A stretch of 10,064 nucleotides of DNA from Bacillota bacterium (lineage in GTDB: Bacteria; Bacillota; Bacilli; Bacillales; Bacillaceae_J). A model generated the notes under the pieces. The model was not told the DNA's origin, made no database searches, and saw only the letters and a program-made list of their open reading frames with translations. The DNA lies in NCBI GenBank assembly GCA_023457235.1, contig JAEWMK010000537.1:1-10064 (forward strand), given 5' to 3'. Position numbers and translations under genes: made by a program. Of this stretch, positions 5,714-10,064 are shown one piece after another. How positions within the stretch are numbered: the stretch's first letter is position 1; each line of letters opens with the position of its first letter.

Positions 5714-6406
5714 TTAAAAGAAATAACCCGGCAGACCCTGTGAGCCCCCTAAAGGTCCCATTCCCGAGAATGGGAATCCACCCATTCCTGGGCCACCCAA
5801 ACCAAGCAGCCCTAGTGGGTTCCCAAATCCAGAACCACCTAGACCATTCATTCCGAGTCCATATGGGGATGCTCCCATCAAGCCTCCTACCTGTTTAGGA
5901 ATGCCCATAAGATTTCCTAAACCTGGCCCCCCGCCAAAACCTAGACCTCCTATTCCACCCATTCCTAGGCTATTGGGAAATGCCCCTATTAAGCCGCCTA
6001 GTTGTTTCGATAGGCCATTAAGATTGCCTAAGCCTTGACCTCCACTAAAACCTGAGCTACCTAAACCGCTCATACTGACGCCGTTCGGAAATGCTCCTAT
6101 TAAGCCATTAAGTTGCTTTGCAATACCCATAAGATTCCCTAAGCCAGGTCCGAGACCAGCACCTGATCCTCCTAAACCGTTCAACCCCAAGCCTTTTGAA
6201 AAAGTACCTGTCAGCCCATTTAATTGTTTAAACAACCCAACCAAATTTCCAAAATCCATAGAATTCAATCCAAATCGTGAATCATCCCGAAAATTATTGA
6301 AGTATGGTTCACCAGTTTGGTAATGTGACCTTTCAAAGTTGTCTCCCCAGTTCCCTATTTCTGGATTCGTTCTATAATAAAAATTGCCGGGATATTGATT
6401 AATCAT
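5714..6406 (-). CDS. Glycine-rich repeat protein, possible spore coat or surface protein
   Basis: A 230-residue protein. A polar, aromatic N-terminal stretch (1-50, rich in Asn, Tyr, Phe, Asp) is followed by four tandem 37-residue repeats at residues 52-88, 89-125, 126-162 and a slightly short 163-197. Each repeat has an amphipathic half of the type LGNLMGIAKQLNGLIGAF and a Gly/Leu/Met half such as GLGGSGFGGGPG. The tail (198-230) is GLGGPGMGGFPF-like and ends GYFF. No signal peptide, membrane helix or cysteine is present. GGAGGGG (6414-6420) lies seven bases before the ATG. The upstream CATAAAATA box fits mother-cell sporulation sigma factors, which with the low-complexity composition suggests a coat, crust or exosporium protein. 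That role is inference; no family was recognised. Confidence 0.85.
   Translation of the reverse strand: MINQYPGNFYYRTNPEIGNWGDNFERSHYQTGEPYFNNFRDDSRFGLNSMDFGNLVGLFKQLNGLTGTFSKGLGLNGLGGSGAGLGPGLGNLMGIAKQLNGLIGAFPNGVSMSGLGSSGFSGGQGLGNLNGLSKQLGGLIGAFPNSLGMGGIGGLGFGGGPGLGNLMGIPKQVGGLMGASPYGLGMNGLGGSGFGNPLGLLGLGGPGMGGFPFSGMGPLGGSQGLPGYFF
5816..6253 (-). repeat. Four 111-bp coding tandem repeats in the glycine-rich gene
   Basis: Three 111-bp units and a 105-bp unit encode variants of (L/F)GNL-G--KQ-(N/G)GL-G--P, then a Gly-rich spacer. The period is an exact multiple of three and unit order is preserved, so copy number can change between strains without frameshift. The units have diverged enough to be distinguished, indicating an old amplification. 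Confidence 0.85.
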
Positions 6407-6445
6407 CCCATTTCCCCTCCATTATTAGTAAGTACGTAATAGTAT

Positions 6446-6472
6446 TATTTTATGGAGAGTGACTTATACTGT
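6446..6472 (-). promoter_or_regulatory. Candidate sigma-K/sigma-E promoter of the glycine-rich gene
   Basis: On the minus strand CATAAAATA (6446-6454) fits the sigma-K -10 CATANNNTA. An AC dinucleotide (6471-6472) lies 16 bases upstream, as expected for the minimal sigma-K -35. The match is short and can occur by chance in AT-rich DNA, but placement ~40 bp before the start codon is right. No comparable sigma-A pair was found here. Confidence 0.45.
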
Positions 6473-6498
6473 TCCAACTGCATATTTATATGAAGTTG

Positions 6499-6700
6499 TT
6501 TAGTGCCAGGGAAGGGCAAAAGCACTGATGCTGGGCTCTAAAGGCTGGTTTAGTGACCGTGTAAGGCATAAATCCGCGTTATCAGGCTCTAAAGAATGAT
6601 TTAGTGACTGGATAAACTGAAAATCCGCGATGCCAGGTGCTAAACATTAGTTTAGTGACCAAGTATGCTGAAAATTCATGATGCCGGGCTCTAAAGAATA
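6499..6700. repeat. Four tandem ~50-bp imperfect-hairpin repeats
   Basis: Units start with TTTAGTG at 6499, 6549, 6600 and 6651 (periods 50, 51, 51) and end CTAAA at 6542, 6593, 6644 and 6695. Between units lie six bases such as GAATGA or CATTAG. Ends are complementary (TTTAG-G-CC against GG--CTAAA), so each unit can fold as a degenerate hairpin; the interior AAATCCGCG is shared by the second and third units. A fifth relative forms the yndJ terminator at 5649-5690. There is no open frame here. The units are not CRISPR-like because the whole unit, not just an end, is degenerate. With the terminator at 6714-6757 they make up the gene-free stretch 6473-6781. Confidence 0.85.
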
Positions 6701-6713
6701 ATAAATACCTTTT

Positions 6714-6757
6714 GAAAAAACAAATAGACCTTTTAGCTATTATCTAAAAAGTCTATT
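6714..6757 (-). terminator. Terminator of the CYTH gene
   Basis: AATAGACTTTTTAG (6744-6757) pairs with CTAAAAGGTCTATT (6723-6736) on the minus strand, 14 pairs with one G-U, followed by TGTTTTTTC. It lies ~25 bp past the stop codon. Confidence 0.85.
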
Positions 6758-6781
6758 CCTATTCTTATCAAAAGTTAAAGC

Positions 6782-7303
6782 TTAATTTGCCACTAACATA
6801 CTATATTCGTTTATATCATTAATTTTTAAGTAAAGGTTTTGATTTCTGTAAGAAAGGTCGTCTGTGATTTCATTGCTGAACCAATGTGGAATTTCAAATT
6901 TATTTGCCTCTTCCTCTGAATCAAACTCTACTTTTACAATAATTAATCCATCTAGCTTTCCGAAATATTTGAAAATTGTTAAATGATGACCGCAATAATC
7001 ATAGAACAATCTCTTTTTGACAATCGGTGTTAAATTTTCATAAAGCTGCTTATACGTACTTTCCTGAATTTCAACCTCAGTTTTGATGCGTGACATTCCT
7101 CTTCCCTTTTTTATTGAAAGGTAATAAGTCACTTTGTGATCCCCTGAAGCATAATCCTCAACACTTCTAATCCTTACCTCTTCATCTACACCAAAACCAA
7201 TGTAAAACTGTTCTACTAGATCAATAGATACTAAATCCAAGCTTTTTAATAAATAATCACTCTCTACTAAAAACTTTCTATCTATTTTCTTTCCATTCCC
7301 CAA
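6782..7303 (-). CDS. CYTH / triphosphate tunnel domain protein
   Basis: A soluble protein of ~173 residues. CYTH proteins bind triphosphates and divalent metals inside a beta barrel; members include class IV adenylate cyclase, thiamine triphosphatase and inorganic triphosphatase. Seen here are KIDRKFLV near the N terminus, EEVRIR, YYLSIKKGRG, SRIKTEVEI, and C-terminal VKVEFDSEEEANKFEIPHWF plus LSYRNQNL. All sit in the usual CYTH order and the length is normal. The signature ExExK is altered to K-x-D-x-K (K6, D8, K10), so metal binding may be weakened. No ATG is available: TTG at 7303 is preferred because GGGGTGAT (7309-7316) aligns with the 16S anti-Shine-Dalgarno at proper distance. GTG at 7312 would add three residues but has no free ribosome site. 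It is monocistronic. Reaction and substrate cannot be told from sequence. Confidence 0.85.
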   Translation of the reverse strand: MGNGKKIDRKFLVESDYLLKSLDLVSIDLVEQFYIGFGVDEEVRIRSVEDYASGDHKVTYYLSIKKGRGMSRIKTEVEIQESTYKQLYENLTPIVKKRLFYDYCGHHLTIFKYFGKLDGLIIVKVEFDSEEEANKFEIPHWFSNEITDDLSYRNQNLYLKINDINEYSMLVAN

Positions 7304-7363
7304 TTTAATCACCCCAACTATAATTTTTTTAATAAACTTTTCCAGTTTTAGTTTGTATTTGCA

Positions 7364-7393
7364 ATTATAACAGAAATAGGGCGGCTATGTACA
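7364..7393 (-). promoter_or_regulatory. Candidate sigma-A promoter of the CYTH gene
   Basis: TGTACA (7388-7393), an 18-bp spacer, and TATAAT (7364-7369) preceded by TGT, giving an extended -10. The -35 matches at four of six positions. Predicted start near 7357, ~54 nt before the TTG start. Confidence 0.55.
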
Positions 7394-7471
7394 CAATTTT
7401 CTGATTATTATTTATTATCTGCATTATTCGCTCCAGAAATGAACATTTTTAAAAACTAGGTACAGCATCCT

Positions 7472-7744
7472 TTAATTTTTCAATTCACTCACCATATCGT
7501 TAAGAGTAGCAGGAATCACTTGCCAAGAAACACCAAATCTATCTTTTAACCAACCACATACTTGGGCTTTTTCGTCTTCTCTTTCAGAGAGTTTTTCCCA
7601 ATAATAGTCCAGTTCTTCCTGCGTCTCACAATTAATAATGAAAGATATCGCTTCTGAAAATTTGTATCTTGGACCACCATTTAAGGCTATAAATTTTTGT
7701 CCCTCGAGTTCAATTACGCTTCTTGAAATTGCTGGAATACTTCC
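7472..7744 (-). pseudogene. VOC (PhnB-like glyoxalase-fold) protein, 5'-truncated
   Basis: An open frame without a start codon encodes ~90 residues including ELEGQKFIALNGGPRYKFSE, SFIINCETQEELDYYWEKLS, CGWLKDRFGVSWQVIPATL and a terminal stop. This is the C-terminal half of the PhnB-like VOC family, often annotated as glyoxalase-like or 3-demethylubiquinone-methyltransferase-like. The expected N-terminal half, with its FY(x)xxF segment and first metal ligand, is absent. Going upstream the frame meets TAA at 7745-7747, and a terminator starts at 7763. No ribosome site or in-frame ATG, GTG or TTG lies where a start is needed. It is therefore a remnant cut off at about 7745, and it cannot form the paired active site of the family. 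Confidence 0.8.
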
Positions 7745-7762
7745 TTAAGCAATAACAGCCAA

Positions 7763-7800
7763 AAAAAAGCGTCCTAATTCGAGAGTTAGAACGCTTTTTT
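7763..7800. terminator. Bidirectional terminator between the VOC remnant and the structured repeat
   Basis: AAAAAAGCGTCCTAA (7763-7777) pairs with TTAGAACGCTTTTTT (7786-7800) with one mismatch and an eight-base loop. Both strands give a U tract. On the minus strand it is the first strong terminator after the MltG-like gene (stop at 8014). Confidence 0.8.
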
Positions 7801-7825
7801 ATTGGTAAATCTTTAGTGATTAATC

Positions 7826-8018
7826 AAATGCGCCTTGGCGTATTTGCGCCCAGATTTTTTCGAGCTTGCTCGAAAAACTACCTCTTAAAATCTGAGGCAT
7901 CCGCCGGAGGCTTTAACTTTATTCAGCCTGGGTTTGTATCCCCACTGAATTAAAAGACTAATTCGCATTTATCTCGCCACTTAATGGAAGTGGGAGAATT
8001 CTGCTGAATAAAGTTAAA
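7826..8018. repeat. Multi-hairpin non-coding repeat with terminal inverted repeat
   Basis: No gene is present in 7801-8013. The stretch begins with CGCC/GGCG inversions near 7829-7851. A nested hairpin follows: CAGATTTT (7851-7858) against AAAATCTG enclosing TTTTTCGAG-CTTG-CTCGAAAAA. Next come the GC-rich CCGCCGG and then a perfect 16-bp inverted repeat, TTTAACTTTATTCAGC (7912-7927) and GCTGAATAAAGTTAAA (8003-8018). Within the latter are GAATTA/TAATTC and a CTC-CCACTT/AAGTGG-GAG stem with one bulged G. The GC-richer segment 7826-7911 differs from its surroundings. I recall similar short sequences scattered through Bacillus genomes but cannot name the family. A non-autonomous mobile element or interspersed palindromic repeat is plausible; the right end overlaps the stop codon of the next gene. 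Confidence 0.7.
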
Positions 8019-8487
8019 CTCGATTTCTTGTAATAACACTTATTATTTCATCATTGCTCATTGATGAGTTTAGTTTATATTCGCCAATTTGTATGTATTG
8101 AGCACCGTTCTTTGATTCAAGCGTTTTAATGAACTCTCCTTGGTTGTTAATAAGACCGTTTTTCTTCAATTGAAAGGCTACATCACTACTTACCATACCT
8201 TTAGTAATATTAAATATTTTATCTTCGGGTTTAGTTTCTTCTTTTTCTTGTTTACCCTCGGGAACTTGTTGCTCCAGTTCGCTGTCATGATCCGTTACCA
8301 TTGATGAGCTATGATCACTTCGTTCCATATCTACTAGTTCTTCTTTAGAAATGACAACTAAATTATTATCTTCTAGGTACGAAGTCACGGTTTCTTGATC
8401 TAGTGTAAAAACGGGCTTAAAAACGATTAAAATCATAGCCGTAAAAAATAAACCGATTGCTAATCCACGAGCAGTATGCTTATCCAC
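8014..8487 (-). CDS. Membrane-anchored MltG/YceG-like LysM-type domain protein without catalytic domain
   Basis: A 157-residue protein. Residues ~8-28 (GLAIGLFFTAMILIVFKPVF) form one membrane anchor. Then comes a charged, Glu/Lys/Ser-rich linker (~48-90). At ~92-157 is a segment with FNITKGMVSSDVAFQLKKNG, EFIKTLESKNGAQYIQIGEY and MSNDEIISVITR, the pattern of the LysM-like N-terminal domain of MltG/YceG endolytic transglycosylases. The catalytic domain of ~200 residues is missing, so it cannot cut glycan; a peptidoglycan-binding or decoy role is possible. It starts at GTG (8487) with AAAGGAAG eight bases upstream, and overlaps the preceding gene by eight bases, implying translational coupling. 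Its stop codon lies within the terminal inverted repeat of the element at 7826-8018, so its last residues may have been replaced by insertion. Confidence 0.82.
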   Translation of the reverse strand: MDKHTARGLAIGLFFTAMILIVFKPVFTLDQETVTSYLEDNNLVVISKEELVDMERSDHSSSMVTDHDSELEQQVPEGKQEKEETKPEDKIFNITKGMVSSDVAFQLKKNGLINNQGEFIKTLESKNGAQYIQIGEYKLNSSMSNDEIISVITRNRV

Positions 8488-8668
8488 GAATATTACTTCC
8501 TTTCTCCAAGTCCTTAATTTTATCTTTTAATTCTATAATTTCGCGCATAAGGTTAATATTCACATTAGAAATTTGTTTCGTAATCTCGGATTGATAGTCT
8601 TTTGCAAAAAAAGAATAAATAAATAGACTAATACTTGCTAGTATTAATAGTATAATAAAAAGCGTCAT
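8480..8668 (-). CDS. Small membrane protein with coiled-coil tail
   Basis: A 62-residue protein. Residues ~2-20 (TLFIILLILASISLFIYSFF) form a single membrane helix. A short basic/acidic segment and a helical tail (~28-58) follow, with heptad-spaced Ile/Leu (INLMREIIELKDKIKDLEKG), suggesting dimerisation. A strong AAGGAGG (8675-8681) lies six bases before the ATG. It is the first gene of an operon with the MltG-like protein, and the start of that gene lies within its last codons. The two probably act at the same membrane, perhaps in the cell wall or spore envelope. I do not recognise the family. Confidence 0.78.
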   Translation of the reverse strand: MTLFIILLILASISLFIYSFFAKDYQSEITKQISNVNINLMREIIELKDKIKDLEKGSNIRG

Positions 8669-8792
8669 GTGGAGCCTCCTTCAAATTTTGTACAACTACT
8701 ATAGTATCATATGCTCGTAAAAACTTCGCTATATTACGACATTTTTCGCATATTTAATCTTAACATCTTTTAAATTATAAATTATCTATCTT

Positions 8793-8817
8793 AAGACCTG
8801 AATTATAACTAGGTCTT
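8793..8817. other. Isolated 7-bp hairpin in a gene-free stretch
   Basis: AAGACCT (8793-8799) and AGGTCTT (8811-8817) are perfectly complementary around 11 bases. Neither strand has a proper U tract after it. The rest of 8690-8862 is AT-rich, with no gene seen; the promoter of the 8480-8668 operon should lie within it but no convincing hexamer pair was found. Confidence 0.3.
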
Positions 8818-8862
8818 TGAATGTGCTATTTTACAATATTTAACTAGATTAGATTTTTGTAT

Positions 8863-8902
8863 AAAAAATGCGGGCCCTAATATAGTAGGGTCCGCATTTT
8901 TT
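8863..8902. terminator. Strong bidirectional terminator of ribU
   Basis: AAAAAATGCGGGCCCTA (8863-8879) pairs with TAGGGTCCGCATTTTTT (8886-8902) over 17 positions with one G-U, loop six bases. It stands nine bases after the ribU stop codon; the U tracts work on both strands. Confidence 0.92.
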
Positions 8903-8910
8903 GGATATTA

Positions 8911-9498
8911 TTAAGCTGCCATTGTTTTTTCGTAATTTTTCACCCACGGTTTTAACCTTGAGAATAACACTGTAAATAATAGAGTCACTACAATTCCTTT
9001 GATCAAATTAAAAGGCAGGATACCAGCAACGATTAATCCTTTCGCTTCTGTACTTGACATTGCTGGCATATTTAAGAAAAATGTATAAGCTGGTAGGATC
9101 ACGAAATAGTTCAAGATGCTCATCATCACTGTCATTGTGATCGTACCGATGATAAGCCCAATAGTTAAGCCCTTAGTAGAGCGAATCTTTTTATATAAAA
9201 ATGATACTGGCAAAATAAATAACAATCCTGCTATGAAGTTTGCAGCTTGGTCAACTGGAACTCCAGTCATTGCTCCTTCAATAATATAATGTAAAATGTT
9301 TTTGATTGCTTCAACAGTAATACCAGCCACCGGACCAAATACGATCGCTGCCAATAACGCTGGTACTTCACTAAAGTCAATCTTTAAAAATGGCGGCAGA
9401 CCTGGTAATGGAAAGTTAAGCATCATTAGCAGATAAGCAATGGTTGATAATACTGATACTGTTACTGTTTGACGAATTTTTTGACTACTTTTGTTCAT
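8911..9498 (-). CDS. ribU: Riboflavin ECF transporter S component RibU
   Basis: A 195-residue membrane protein that binds riboflavin outside the cell and, with the shared EcfA-EcfA'-EcfT energizing module (not in this window), imports it. There are about six hydrophobic helices: ~9-27, 45-66, 75-97 region, 104-122, 129-152 and 163-186. The first loop reads PLPGLPPFLKIDFSEVPALL, typical of RibU, and AANFIAGLLF is further family-like sequence. Length is normal. The start at 9498 (MNKSSQKIRQ) follows GGGAG by about a dozen bases. The frame is open to 9615 but that part is the riboswitch expression platform. The FMN riboswitch directly upstream supports the substrate and places the gene under flavin repression. 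In B. subtilis the same protein is FmnP/YpaA. Confidence 0.95.
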   Translation of the reverse strand: MNKSSQKIRQTVTVSVLSTIAYLLMMLNFPLPGLPPFLKIDFSEVPALLAAIVFGPVAGITVEAIKNILHYIIEGAMTGVPVDQAANFIAGLLFILPVSFLYKKIRSTKGLTIGLIIGTITMTVMMSILNYFVILPAYTFFLNMPAMSSTEAKGLIVAGILPFNLIKGIVVTLLFTVLFSRLKPWVKNYEKTMAA

Positions 9499-9561
9499 TT
9501 TGTTTTTGTCTCTCCCTTTTTTCGACCCAACCAACAGAAAGAGATTTGCCTCATATAAAAC

Positions 9562-9590
9562 TAAAAACCCACTCAAATAGTTTGAGTGGG
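9562..9590 (-). terminator. Riboswitch-controlled terminator upstream of ribU
   Basis: On the minus strand CCCACTCAAA (9581-9590) pairs perfectly with TTTGAGTGGG (9568-9577), loop CTA, followed by TTTTTA. Its 5' arm is preceded by TTCT, so TTCTCCC (9588-9594) is complementary to GGGAGAA (9665-9671) in the closing region of the riboswitch. This pairing would be the antiterminator when FMN is absent. Confidence 0.85.
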
Positions 9591-9660
9591 AGAATAATTG
9601 AATATGCATAGGCAAACAAACGTTTATTCAATCGTAAAAATGACGTAAACGCTATACCTC

Positions 9661-9789
9661 CATCTTCTCCCATCCAGACTGTACTGTCGGCTTTGGAATC
9701 TCACCAAATCGTGCCTAAAAAAGGCTCGCGGGCTTAGAAATTAACATTTCAATACCGCCGGTCGGGAATTTCACCCTGCCCTGAAGATT
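9661..9789 (-). ncRNA. FMN riboswitch (RFN element)
   Basis: A cis-acting aptamer for flavin mononucleotide. On the minus strand the conserved RFN core runs in order: GGGCAGGGTGAAATTCCCG, ACCGGCGGTA, GCCCGCGAGCC, TTTGGTGAGATTCC, AAAGCCGACAGTA, then AGTCTGGATGGGAGAAGATG. The closing P1 stem is ATCTTC (9783-9788) with GAAGAT (9662-9667). The variable arm GAGCC-TTTTTT-AGGC is also present. Upstream is a promoter; downstream is the terminator/antiterminator pair. FMN binding should stabilise P1, free the terminator and switch ribU off. Confidence 0.97.
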
Positions 9790-9810
9790 GATCGATATTT
9801 AATTGAGTTT

Positions 9811-9840
9811 ATTATACCAGTTCGACTATTCTTCTGACAA
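9811..9840 (-). promoter_or_regulatory. Sigma-A promoter of the FMN riboswitch-ribU unit
   Basis: TTGTCA (9835-9840), 18 bp, TATAAT (9811-9816) preceded by TGG, giving an extended -10. Start predicted near 9804, ~15 nt before the riboswitch. Confidence 0.8.
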
Positions 9841-9897
9841 CAGAAAAGCCCATAAATATTCCAACAATTTTCTACTATTCACATTTAAGTGATGTAT

Positions 9898-10064
9898 TTA
9901 TTTCACCCACTCTACTACTACGTCATCAAATACTTTTTGATTAACTAGAATTCGATTCCACCAAAATCTGTCATTATTTACCGTGATGGAACGTGGCGCC
10001 AAAATTGCTGCTGTTTCGAATCCAACCTCACCAATTGTACGGGCCAGATCGCTTCGTCCATTTC
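9898..10064 (-). CDS. C-terminal end of an unrecognised protein (5' part outside window)
   Basis: The last 54 residues and the TAA stop of a minus-strand gene: it begins NGRSDLARTIGEVGFETAAI at the window edge, continues LAPRSITVNNDRFWWNRILV and ends FDDVVVEWVK. The alternative frames contain stops, and Trp/Phe-rich conserved-looking text such as NDRFWWNRIL supports coding. No signal, membrane helix or familiar motif is seen in this part, so no function is given. About 60 bp with no clear terminator separate it from the ribU promoter at 9840, so some read-through into the riboswitch is possible. Confidence 0.7.
   Translation of the reverse strand, partial: NGRSDLARTIGEVGFETAAILAPRSITVNNDRFWWNRILVNQKVFDDVVVEWVK

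Noticed and set aside
5653..5898. Plus-strand open frame of 81 codons, Pro/His-rich
   Set aside because: It is the complement of the Gly-rich gene and overlaps the yndJ terminator.
6499..6700. CRISPR array
   Set aside because: Units of ~50 bp are degenerate along their whole length, with no constant repeat alternating with unique spacers, and no cas gene is near.
8690..8770. Forespore sigma-G promoter for the 8480-8668 operon (CATATGATA with AATA upstream)
   Set aside because: The spacing is about right, but the -10 deviates from CATWMTA at two positions; too weak to annotate.
9499..9615. Upstream extension of RibU
   Set aside because: This stretch is the riboswitch terminator and ribosome-site region; RibU proteins start near MNKSSQKIRQ.

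Overview
The window looks like chromosomal DNA of a low-GC, endospore-forming Bacillaceae (Bacillus/Neobacillus/Peribacillus type). The evidence is AT-rich coding sequence, strong AGGAGG-type ribosome binding sites, intrinsic terminators with long U tracts, a B. subtilis-like sigma-A promoter grammar, a YndJ homologue, an FMN riboswitch ahead of ribU, and a candidate sigma-K promoter. No replicon, integrase or complete insertion sequence is visible. Decayed gene remnants and non-coding repeats suggest a locally fluid, accessory stretch.

Layout (most genes on the minus strand). 1-1029: 5' part of a methyl-accepting chemotaxis protein, preceded by a sigma-A promoter with a Fur box inside it. 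1273-2730: Msr/VmlR-type ABC-F ribosome-protection ATPase, with a leader of nearly 400 nt (about 2731-3117). The leader holds a consensus promoter, a 14-residue leader peptide almost identical to the ErmD/ErmK leader peptide, several competing hairpins including two intrinsic terminators, and a second 7-residue reading frame. 3220-3386: GyrI-like effector-binding protein reduced to its two ends. 3603-3776 (+): small helical protein. 3939-5630 (+): YndJ-like polytopic membrane protein. 5714-6406: glycine-rich protein with four 37-residue repeats and a candidate sporulation promoter. 6499-6700: four tandem ~50-bp imperfect-hairpin repeats, with a fifth relative serving as the yndJ terminator. 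6782-7303: CYTH/triphosphate tunnel protein. 7472-7744: 5'-truncated VOC (PhnB-like) pseudogene. 7826-8018: multi-hairpin non-coding repeat with a perfect 16-bp terminal inverted repeat. 8014-8668: two-gene overlapping operon, a small coiled-coil membrane protein plus a membrane-anchored MltG-like LysM-type domain without a catalytic domain. 8911-9498: RibU riboflavin ECF S component under an FMN riboswitch (9661-9789). 9898-10064: C-terminal end of an unrecognised protein.

The most interesting system is the ABC-F locus. A peptide of the type known to stall ribosomes with macrolides, but known from erm methylase genes, sits in front of a ribosome-protection ATPase, followed by a terminator/antiterminator cascade and a second short reading frame. 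The simplest reading is a drug-sensing attenuator that turns on target protection when a macrolide or ketolide stalls the leader ribosome. The peptide, promoter and complementarities are read directly; the switching mechanism is inferred.
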